From Cyanobacteria bacterium UBA8803 (GTDB lineage: Bacteria; Cyanobacteriota; Cyanobacteriia; Cyanobacteriales; Coleofasciculaceae), in NCBI GenBank assembly GCA_003505715.1, contig DNXU01000123.1, positions 376 to 6,257 of the forward strand: 5,882 nucleotides of DNA, in the 5' to 3' direction. Both the position numbers and the translations under genes were made by a program. Shown here piece after piece: positions 1 through 5,877 of the stretch. Positions within the stretch are counted from its first letter, which is position 1. Each line of letters begins with the position of its first letter. The notes beneath the pieces were generated by a model. It had not been told where the DNA came from. It did not search any database and saw nothing but the letters and a program-made list of their open reading frames with translations.

Positions 1-25
1 TCATGACTACGAGAAACGCTATAAA

Positions 26-1594
26 TTACCGCACATTCTTGAGGCTATCGATTTTTTTCACAAATAAATCACTGAAAATACTCATCACTGTGCGCTTGCG
101 AACTTTGATATTCGCACTCACTGACATCCCGGATTGCAGGGGTACTTCTCGGCTATTGATGGAAATTGACTGCTTGTCGATGCGAATTTCTGTCGGAAAG
201 CGGTAAAATGGATAAATCTCATCGGGCGGCAGGGCATCAGACCCTATTCGCATCACCTTCCCTTTGATATCCCCAAATTCACTGTAAGGGAAAGAATCGA
301 CTCGCACATCTACGTTCATTCCTTCTTTGACAAAACCAATATCGCGGTTGGTGATAAAAACTTTTGCTACTAATCCCTCATCAGGCACAATTTTAAGAAT
401 GGGTTCGCTGCTCCTGGCTACAAAACCGGGGCCTTTAGCTTGGAGATCGAAGACAGTACCGCCGACAGGCGAGCGGAGTTCCTGATAGTTCAAGGTTAGT
501 TTGGTTTCACTGAGTTGGCTATCAATCTCCCGGATTTTTTTATTGTTTTCGACAATAATTTTATTGAGCTGGCTGTTAATTTCAGAAATCTTTTTCTCGT
601 TATCAGCTAACTTGGTACGCACGTCGGCTTCGGAAAAGGCAATGGTGTTTTGCAACTTTTCTTGGGCTTGAGCGATCGCTAATTTCAAGCGTTCTTCTTC
701 TTGAGTCAAGCGAATGACATCGGTTTGGCGCGTATTCGTTTCCTGTTGCTGGCGGAGGAACTGGAGGCGGGCAAACCCTCCCTCTCTCACCAAGGGGTCT
801 AAGCTAGCCGTAATTTCTTGATTAACGGATAAGATGTTTCTGGCATTGACGAGTTGGACGGTAGTCTGACTTAGTTGCTTGGTGAGTTGTTCCACTTCTA
901 GTTGGGCAGCAGCAACGCGAGACCTAAGTTCGCTTTGGCTTGCTCGGAAGCGATCCTGTTGTTCCTGAGTCAAACCAATGCCACCAGTGGGCTTGCCCCG
1001 CATTTGGTTTAGTTGGGCTTGATAGAGTTTGCTCTCTGCCACCAAACTGGCTCGGTTTTCAGTGAGGGATTCAATCTCTGGCGGCAACTGAAGTATCCTA
1101 TCCCCTGCCGCAGAGCCAGCAGCACCGTTCATCTGAGCGTAATAAAACTGATTTTCCTGAACTAGGGCTTGCCGAATCCTCTGGAGTGATTCAAATTGAG
1201 CTTGAGCTGCGGTTTGGTCAAAGGTCAGGAGGCGATCGTCTTTTTCCACCCGCTCACCCTCTTTTATATCAATATCTTTCACCACACCACCGACGGGAGC
1301 TTGCACCTCCTTTACCGCCCCTTGAGGTTCAAGCTTACCTTGAGCGGGAATAGCTTCCTCAATTTTGGCCACAAAAGCCCAGATCAGGGTTGCCGTAGTA
1401 ACCCCCACAATCGTCCAGACAATGGCTCGCGACCATACAGGAGACTGTTGCAGAATAACAGGTTGATCGAAACGATCGGAGGCTTGGCTCGGTGCTGTTA
1501 CTTTACCGTTGTTTGGTGAAGAAGCATCCCCAGGTTGATTTGGCGATCGCAATGTAATCGATTGATTTGAGTTACTTCCATTGCGTTGGTTCAT
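26..1594 (-). CDS. HlyD-family periplasmic adaptor (membrane fusion protein) of a type I secretion system
   Basis: This 522-residue protein should link an inner-membrane ABC exporter to a TolC-like outer-membrane channel. Visible in order: a polar N-terminus rich in Asn, Ser and Gln (1-50); one membrane segment (about 57-76); a first lipoyl half (97-127, with APVGGVV); a long Gln/Glu-rich alpha-helical hairpin (about 128-365); a second lipoyl half (about 366-402, with LRSPVGGTVF); and a beta-barrel and membrane-proximal region (about 405-500, with the family-typical SGMSVSANIKV at 488-498). This is the HlyD layout with a somewhat long N-terminus (E. coli HlyD has 478 residues). An 18-residue-spaced internal repeat lies at 331-361. 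The ATG at 1594 is firm because an in-frame TAA lies three codons upstream, but no Shine-Dalgarno sequence precedes it. It follows the exporter gene after 157 bp of heptad repeats. Synechocystis Sll1181 is the likely kind of counterpart (from memory, not checked). Family assignment is sure; substrate is unknown. Confidence 0.95.
   Translation of the reverse strand: MNQRNGSNSNQSITLRSPNQPGDASSPNNGKVTAPSQASDRFDQPVILQQSPVWSRAIVWTIVGVTTATLIWAFVAKIEEAIPAQGKLEPQGAVKEVQAPVGGVVKDIDIKEGERVEKDDRLLTFDQTAAQAQFESLQRIRQALVQENQFYYAQMNGAAGSAAGDRILQLPPEIESLTENRASLVAESKLYQAQLNQMRGKPTGGIGLTQEQQDRFRASQSELRSRVAAAQLEVEQLTKQLSQTTVQLVNARNILSVNQEITASLDPLVREGGFARLQFLRQQQETNTRQTDVIRLTQEEERLKLAIAQAQEKLQNTIAFSEADVRTKLADNEKKISEINSQLNKIIVENNKKIREIDSQLSETKLTLNYQELRSPVGGTVFDLQAKGPGFVARSSEPILKIVPDEGLVAKVFITNRDIGFVKEGMNVDVRVDSFPYSEFGDIKGKVMRIGSDALPPDEIYPFYRFPTEIRIDKQSISINSREVPLQSGMSVSANIKVRKRTVMSIFSDLFVKKIDSLKNVR
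672..679. repeat. HIP1 octamer GCGATCGC
   Basis: Exact copy of the highly iterated palindrome of cyanobacteria, inside the adaptor gene, where it encodes Ala-Ile-Ala (residues 306-308). Confidence 0.9.
1543..1550. repeat. HIP1 octamer GCGATCGC
   Basis: Exact copy near the 5' end of the adaptor gene, across the codons of L15 to S17, about 50 bp from the heptad array. Confidence 0.9.
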
Positions 1595-1600
1595 ACTTGG

Positions 1601-1747
1601 TTATTGGTTGTTGGTTGTTGGTTGTTGGTTGTTGGTTGTTGGTGATTGGTCATTGGTGATTGGTGATTGGTTGTTGGCAAAAAACAAAAAACAAAAAACA
1701 AAAAACCAACAACCAACAACCAACAACCAACAACCAACAACCAACAA
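1601..1747. repeat. Heptanucleotide tandem-repeat array with inverted arms, 21 units in one 7-bp register
   Basis: On the plus strand the array reads as one TTATTGG (1601-1607), five TTGTTGG (1608-1642), TGATTGG, TCATTGG and two TGATTGG (1643-1670), one TTGTTGG (1671-1677), four CAAAAAA (1678-1705) and six CCAACAA (1706-1747). There is no phase break in 147 bp. TTGTTGG and CCAACAA are reverse complements, so the array is a long inverted repeat. The TCATTGG unit is a rotation of TTGGTCA, which I recall as the STRR2 repeat of heterocystous cyanobacteria. The array fills the gap between the exporter stop (4 bp away) and the adaptor start (6 bp away). It is not coding: a 7-bp unit does not keep the reading frame in phase from unit to unit, and long open frames across it exist only because its units lack stop codons. 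Confidence 0.95.
1601..1747 (-). promoter_or_regulatory. Potential mRNA hairpin just upstream of the adaptor start codon
   Basis: In the minus-strand transcript, six UUGUUGG units (from 1747-1706) can pair with five CCAACAA units and a CCAAUAA unit (from 1642-1601). This gives a 42-bp stem with one G-U pair and a 63-nt loop (1705-1643) containing four UUUUUUG units. A shorter-loop fold pairs the same arm with 1677-1636 through several mismatches. The stem base is 6 nt from the ATG at 1594, so it could block ribosome entry, slow decay from either side, or set the exporter-to-adaptor ratio. The U-rich run is in the loop rather than after the stem, so it is not a standard intrinsic terminator. 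The pairing is seen in the sequence; the role is inferred. Confidence 0.45.
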
Positions 1748-1751
1748 CAAC

Positions 1752-4700
1752 TTAAAGCTGAGCTTCTTGTTGTTGATAGAGGCAGTAGTAACGTCCCTGA
1801 AGTTCCATCAGTTCCTGATGAGTGCCCTGCTCTACTACCGCCCCTTTATCCATCATCAAAATCATATGGCTGTTGCGAATGGTGGTCAGACGGTGGGTGA
1901 TGAAAAATACCGTGCGTCCTTTGAAGGCTTCGATCAGGTTCAAACAGACTTGGCGCTCAGTATCGTAATCTAAAGCGCTAGTTGCTTCATCCAAAATCAA
2001 GAGCTGCGGGTTTTGCAGTACTGTGCGAGCGATCGCAATGCGCTGGCGCTGCCCACCGGATAGGGACGATCCCCGCTCTCCGACACGGGTGTTATAACCA
2101 CTGGGCAAGCCCATTATAAAGTCGTGGGCACAGGCTACCTTGGCGGCTTCAATAATTTCTTCAGCTGTGGCTTCAGGATGGGTCAGGGCAATATTCTCTT
2201 GAACGGTGCCATCGAATAAGAGGCTATCTTGAGGTACGATCCCGACCTGACGGCGCAGGGAATAGAGTTCAACCTTGTTGATATCGTAATTGTCGATTAG
2301 AATCCGCCCGGAGTTGACCTCGTAAAGGCGGGGTAGAAGTTTCATTAATGTACTTTTACCCGAACCGCTTTGACCAACAATCCCAACAAATACTCCTGCC
2401 GGAAACTCTAGATTAATATTCGTCAACTGCCACGGGCCGCTAGTACCGAAGCGGAATGAGACATTTTCGTACTGAACCGATCCCTTAATAGCAGGCATGG
2501 GAATGTTATAGCGGTCATTCTCATCGGCTTCCTGGGGGCTGTCTACAATATCGCTCAGACGTTCTAAGGAAAGAGCAGTTTCCTGGAAGTTTTGCCAGAT
2601 GCGGGCTAAGCGTAGTAAGGGACTGGTGACGTAACCGGAAATAATCCGGAAGGCGATTAATTGTCCTAGGGTCAATTGCTGGTCTAAAACCAGATAGGCT
2701 CCTACCCAGAGTACCAAGAGGGCGGAGAGCTTGTTGAGAAAGTCACTGGTCGAGCCTGCTGCTGTTGAAGTTAAAACCGTTTGGAAACCTGACGAGACGT
2801 AACGGGCATAGCGCTCTTGCCATTGCCAGCGCGATCGCAATTCTATGTTCTGCGCTTTTACAGTTTGAATCCCTGAGAGAACTTCCACCAAATAGGATTG
2901 GGTCTCGGCATTTCGTTCTGCCTTGGCTCGTAACTGTCGGCGTACAATTGGGGAAACGATGAGGGTTAGCAAAACAAACAAGGGAATCGTCGCCAGGGAA
3001 ACCAGTGTCAGCACCCAGCTATAGATAAACATGACGACGATGTAGATCACGGAGAAGATGGCATCAAGCACCACCGTCAGAGCGGTTCCCGTGAGGAACT
3101 GGCGGATGTTTTCCAATTCGTTAATCCGGCTGGAGAGTTCCCCCACGGGCCGTCGTTCAAAATAACGCAGGGGTAAACGCAGCAGGTGGTCGATAATTTC
3201 CGAACCTAAACTCATGTCGATCCGGTTGGTGGTATCGACAAACAGGTAGGTGCGCAAACTGGAAAGAACAGCCTCAAAAATTGCCACCACTAACAGGAAA
3301 ATACCCAGAACGTGCAGGGTATCGATACTGTTTTGCACAATCACTTTGTCGATAATCAGCTGGATCATCAACGGGTTGGCCAGTCCAAAAAGCTGTACGA
3401 AGAAGGAAGCAATTAAAACTTCCACCAGCACCCGGCGGTAGCGGCGGAGGGAGGGGAGAAACCACTGCAAGCCAAAGCGTTGCTTGGGGGTTTGCTTGGT
3501 ACGCTTGAGGAGCAATACTGGTATAGATCCGGGCGGCAAACCGTCTTGGGTTTCGCGCTCGATCAAGGTGTCGATCAAATCGGCTTTCTTGCGGCGCACG
3601 ATCCCAAGTTCCGGCACTCCCAGCACGATTTCCCGCTCGCTGACTTCGTAGATAATGGCAAAGCTTTCGTGCCACCGGACTAGAGCTGGCACTTCCAAGC
3701 GACTGACGGCAGATGGCGGTACGTTAACCAGTTGGGCATGTAATCCCAATAAATCGGCGATTGCTCCGCAAAGGGGTAGAGAGAGGCTGCCAGTACGGTT
3801 GATTTGATCGGTCATGATCCGGCGCATCACGTCCCGCCGGAAGGGCATCTGCCAATACTGGCTGAGCATCTGGAAGCAAGCCAAGGTGCCATTTAACATC
3901 CCCGTTCCCCGCACATGGGGATATTTGCGCCGTTTTTCAACAGTTTTTTGGTCGCTCTCCGGTGCTTCTGGGATGTCATCAGAGGCGTAGGGAATCTCAG
4001 TTATCTGTTGTTCGCCATCAGCAGTCTGAGGTACTCCCTCATTAGCCTCTAACCAAGGATCGCTAACTACTTCTACAGGTACAGGCGGTTGATCATTGAG
4101 GACTAACAAATCTGACTGCCTAAACCCTACGATGCGAGCAGGAGTGGTTCCGTTAACTTGGATAGGAGTTGAACTGTCTGAAACGTCCAGTTGGCTCCCA
4201 ACGGGGCAATTCTCGATTGTTCCCCCCCCACTAACGAACCAGAAGCGATCGGGTTCTAACTCTAACTTGTCTAAGGACTTTACAGAGGGGGGAAGGTAGC
4301 GAACTACGGCTTCAATACAGGCTTCTTTAGCAACGTCTTTAAGATTTGTAACTCTACTCGCTTGCCTAGCAAACTCAGCACCGAGAAGTTCAAAGGCTTC
4401 AACCAGGGTGCAACGGTTTTGGAAAACCGCCACGACATCGGGTTCTCGCGACATCACCGCTAAAAATTCCCCTGCTGGAATTGTCAGGCAAACCGACTCT
4501 TCAGAAGCGGTTGCCGTCTCGCAAGGAACTCCCCGAATTAAACTTACCCAGCCAATAATTGCTCCCGGCTGCAACAATTGCAGGGGAACAGTTTTTCGGT
4601 TGGTCTGGTCATAACCTAACAAGCGTGCTTGCCCTTCGTATACAATGGCCACCTGATGGGGCATTTTGTCTGCCACTAAGATGGGCTGACCCATGCGGTA

Positions 4701-4811
4701 ACGCAGCAGTTGACTTTTCTGTGACAACTTGGTCAGGGTTGGGGATGTCAATTGCTCGAAGGGGAATAAACTCCCCAGAAAATCTTGAATAGTCGCCTTG
4801 GTATAGGTCAT
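1752..4811 (-). CDS. Type I secretion ABC exporter: cNMP-binding-like domain, degenerate C39 domain, six-TM domain and ATPase
   Basis: This 1019-residue inner-membrane exporter should drive substrate export through the adaptor encoded next. Residues about 15-150 form a cNMP-binding-type beta-roll. Residues 151-296 are an unassigned linker. Residues about 297-440 are a C39-peptidase-like domain whose Cys, His and Asp positions appear to be G308, S383 and V399, so it is probably a non-cutting substrate-docking domain as in HlyB. Six membrane segments lie at about 461-481, 499-520, 573-593, 594-619, 691-710 and 713-733. The ATPase is intact: Walker A GQSGSGKST (813-821), Q-loop Q861, signature LSGGQ (917-921), Walker B LLILDE (937-942), D-loop SALD (945-948) and H-loop H973. 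The ATG at 4811 is fixed by an in-frame TAA four codons upstream; no clear ribosome binding site is seen. The stop lies 4 bp from the heptad repeat array. HetC and Synechocystis Sll1180 are the kinds of relatives to compare (from memory). Exporter identity is sure; substrate is unknown. Confidence 0.95.
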   Translation of the reverse strand: MTYTKATIQDFLGSLFPFEQLTSPTLTKLSQKSQLLRYRMGQPILVADKMPHQVAIVYEGQARLLGYDQTNRKTVPLQLLQPGAIIGWVSLIRGVPCETATASEESVCLTIPAGEFLAVMSREPDVVAVFQNRCTLVEAFELLGAEFARQASRVTNLKDVAKEACIEAVVRYLPPSVKSLDKLELEPDRFWFVSGGGTIENCPVGSQLDVSDSSTPIQVNGTTPARIVGFRQSDLLVLNDQPPVPVEVVSDPWLEANEGVPQTADGEQQITEIPYASDDIPEAPESDQKTVEKRRKYPHVRGTGMLNGTLACFQMLSQYWQMPFRRDVMRRIMTDQINRTGSLSLPLCGAIADLLGLHAQLVNVPPSAVSRLEVPALVRWHESFAIIYEVSEREIVLGVPELGIVRRKKADLIDTLIERETQDGLPPGSIPVLLLKRTKQTPKQRFGLQWFLPSLRRYRRVLVEVLIASFFVQLFGLANPLMIQLIIDKVIVQNSIDTLHVLGIFLLVVAIFEAVLSSLRTYLFVDTTNRIDMSLGSEIIDHLLRLPLRYFERRPVGELSSRINELENIRQFLTGTALTVVLDAIFSVIYIVVMFIYSWVLTLVSLATIPLFVLLTLIVSPIVRRQLRAKAERNAETQSYLVEVLSGIQTVKAQNIELRSRWQWQERYARYVSSGFQTVLTSTAAGSTSDFLNKLSALLVLWVGAYLVLDQQLTLGQLIAFRIISGYVTSPLLRLARIWQNFQETALSLERLSDIVDSPQEADENDRYNIPMPAIKGSVQYENVSFRFGTSGPWQLTNINLEFPAGVFVGIVGQSGSGKSTLMKLLPRLYEVNSGRILIDNYDINKVELYSLRRQVGIVPQDSLLFDGTVQENIALTHPEATAEEIIEAAKVACAHDFIMGLPSGYNTRVGERGSSLSGGQRQRIAIARTVLQNPQLLILDEATSALDYDTERQVCLNLIEAFKGRTVFFITHRLTTIRNSHMILMMDKGAVVEQGTHQELMELQGRYYCLYQQQEAQL
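2029..2036. repeat. HIP1 octamer GCGATCGC
   Basis: Exact copy in the exporter gene, encoding Ala-Ile-Ala (residues 926-928) just after the LSGGQ signature. Confidence 0.9.
2831..2838. repeat. HIP1 octamer GCGATCGC
   Basis: Exact copy in the exporter gene, across the codons of L658 to S660 in the cytoplasmic loop of the membrane domain. Confidence 0.9.
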
Positions 4812-4834
4812 TTGCCAGCTTTATTAAAGCGTTT

Positions 4835-4862
4835 GAGTTATGAGTTTTAACTTAGGAGTTTT
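4835..4862. repeat. Degenerate heptad-phased tract at the junction of the parvulin-like and exporter genes
   Basis: The plus strand reads GAGTTAT, GAGTTTT, AACTTAG, GAGTTTT in one 7-bp register. Three of the four units start with GAGTT, and AACTTAG is the odd one. The tract fills part of the 40-bp gap and runs over the last codons and stop of the parvulin-like gene. With only four units the pattern could be chance or a decayed array. Confidence 0.35.
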
Positions 4863-5589
4863 GCGGTTTGAGGATAGAGGTTTTTTGCTGGATCTGCTCT
4901 TGCATCCAGGTGTTGAAGAGTTCGTTGAGCAACCGTTGACGCATCGAATCATCGAGTTGGGCGGGAAAAAACTTTTCCAGCCGTACAATGATAAACCATT
5001 CTCCCAAACGAGTGGGAGGCCAGAGTTGGCCAGGTTTGCTTACGGTCAGAATTTGAGCTAAAGCTGGGTGGGGTGTACTTAGCTCCACCGGACCCACCAA
5101 TCCTCCTGTTTGCGCCTCTGGACCTTGGGAATAGTCTCGTGCCAGCTCAGCAAAAGCTTGTTCCCCTTCTTGGATGCGGAAGTAAAGTTCTTGAGCAATT
5201 GTAGCCTCCTGAGTGCGCAGCAAGGAATAGACGACCCGGTCTAGCTGACCTTTACGCTTGAGGAAATAGGACTCTAGTTTATTGCTCCAAGTGGCCTGTT
5301 TAAATTTTTCCACCTTCAGTCCTCGGACAGCCAGCTCTTCAGCTTGCTCTAGCGTCATGCCTTGACGCTCTAGCCATGCCAGACGTTCTTCGTCAGACCC
5401 GATCTGATTTTTTTTATCAAACTGCTGGCAAGCAAGAGTTTTCTCTTCAGGCGTACACTCGATCGTGGCAATGGCTCCATCAATAATGATTTCCCCCAAA
5501 AGTTGCGGCAGTAATTGATATTTAGCTAACAGGGGAATCACTTCCTCTGCTGTAATAGTTTGATCGCCAACCTGTAAAACGGCAGTCAT
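4852..5589 (-). CDS. SurA/parvulin-like peptidyl-prolyl isomerase family protein, probably cytoplasmic
   Basis: This 245-residue protein has a helical SurA-N-like part (about 1-110) followed by a parvulin-type domain (about 118-206). The parvulin signs are the GEQAFAELARDYS block (142-154), the GGLVGPVEL loop (162-170), and the closing GEWFIIVRLE strand (196-205). Family members isomerise prolyl bonds or act as chaperones. Here the two conserved histidine positions appear to be S122 (in YSLL, where SHIL is usual) and F199, so isomerase activity is doubtful and a chaperone role is more likely. No signal peptide or membrane segment is seen, so it probably acts in the cytoplasm, perhaps keeping the exporter substrate unfolded (inference). 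The ATG at 5589 is bounded by an in-frame TGA six codons upstream, and GAGAGG sits 11 nt before it. It lies 40 bp upstream of the exporter gene on the same strand, so it is probably first in the operon. Family call is firm, function tentative. Confidence 0.87.
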   Translation of the reverse strand: MTAVLQVGDQTITAEEVIPLLAKYQLLPQLLGEIIIDGAIATIECTPEEKTLACQQFDKKNQIGSDEERLAWLERQGMTLEQAEELAVRGLKVEKFKQATWSNKLESYFLKRKGQLDRVVYSLLRTQEATIAQELYFRIQEGEQAFAELARDYSQGPEAQTGGLVGPVELSTPHPALAQILTVSKPGQLWPPTRLGEWFIIVRLEKFFPAQLDDSMRQRLLNELFNTWMQEQIQQKTSILKPQNS

Positions 5590-5600
5590 CCTACTGAATG

Positions 5601-5606
5601 CCTCTC
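5601..5606 (-). promoter_or_regulatory. Likely ribosome binding site of the parvulin-like gene (GAGAGG)
   Basis: GAGAGG reads on the minus strand 11 nt before the ATG at 5589. The spacing is slightly long, but it is the only Shine-Dalgarno-like motif in front of the three genes; the exporter and adaptor starts have none that is convincing. Confidence 0.4.
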
Positions 5607-5637
5607 ATTGTAGGGTTTTTTCATAGAGTACAGAGTG

Positions 5638-5668
5638 ATTTTAAACATAACATCTCACCGCAACTCAA
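5638..5668 (-). promoter_or_regulatory. Possible sigma-70-type promoter for the operon
   Basis: On the minus strand a TTGAGT (5668-5663, four of six matches to TTGACA) is followed after 19 bp by TAAAAT (5643-5638, five of six matches to TATAAT). It would start a transcript about 40 nt before the parvulin-like gene. The spacer is longer than the usual 17 bp and the region is AT-rich, so a chance match is quite possible. Confidence 0.22.
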
Positions 5669-5849
5669 GGTAATAATCCCTCCACCAGATTATGTGAAAC
5701 TTTACATTTAGCCTCTAGAAGAAGGATTTTTGCCTGATTTGCGGCGATGGTGTTGTATATCCTACCTGAACTCAATTGTATATTCTGCCCTTTAACTGTT
5801 CATCCGGATACGTTTTGGGTAGGGATCAAGGCTGAATGCAATTTAAATA

Positions 5850-5877
5850 GGCAGGAGGCAGACTTCGGAGTTCGGCG
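5850..5877. repeat. Short heptad-phased tract at the window edge
   Basis: The plus strand reads GGCAGGA, GGCAGAC, TTCGGAG, TTCGGCG: two related pairs of 7-mers in one register. It resembles the start or end of an intergenic heptad array of the same class as 1601-1747 but with a different unit. It may continue beyond the window. Confidence 0.45.

Noticed and set aside
1..25. A minus-strand ATG at 4-2, about 20 nt after the adaptor stop, as the start of a fourth gene
   Set aside because: Only four bases remain in the window and no ribosome binding site precedes it, so it cannot be judged.
1196..1519. Plus-strand open frame opposite the adaptor gene
   Set aside because: It is antisense to the adaptor membrane and lipoyl region and shows no domain or ribosome binding site.
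1601..1747. Intrinsic terminator or CRISPR array
   Set aside because: The U-rich part is in the loop and not after the stem. The units are 7 bp with no spacers, unlike CRISPR repeats.
1581..1973. Plus-strand open frame of 130 codons (and a second one at 1667-1900) through the repeat array
   Set aside because: They are open only because the heptad units contain no stops. The products are low-complexity and then antisense to the exporter C-terminus.
3274..3675. Minus-strand open frame of 133 codons in another frame of the exporter gene
   Set aside because: It lies wholly inside the well-supported exporter reading frame, and its product is Arg/Pro-rich with no recognisable motif.
5670..5690. 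A tiny minus-strand leader peptide after GGAGGG, starting at TTG
   Set aside because: It would have about 14 codons with a rare start and no conserved feature, so chance is the simpler explanation.
5693..5706. NtcA or SYCRP1 (CRP-type) binding site
   Set aside because: The motif does not fit GTA-N8-TAC, and its half-site spacing is too short for TGTGA-N6-TCACA.
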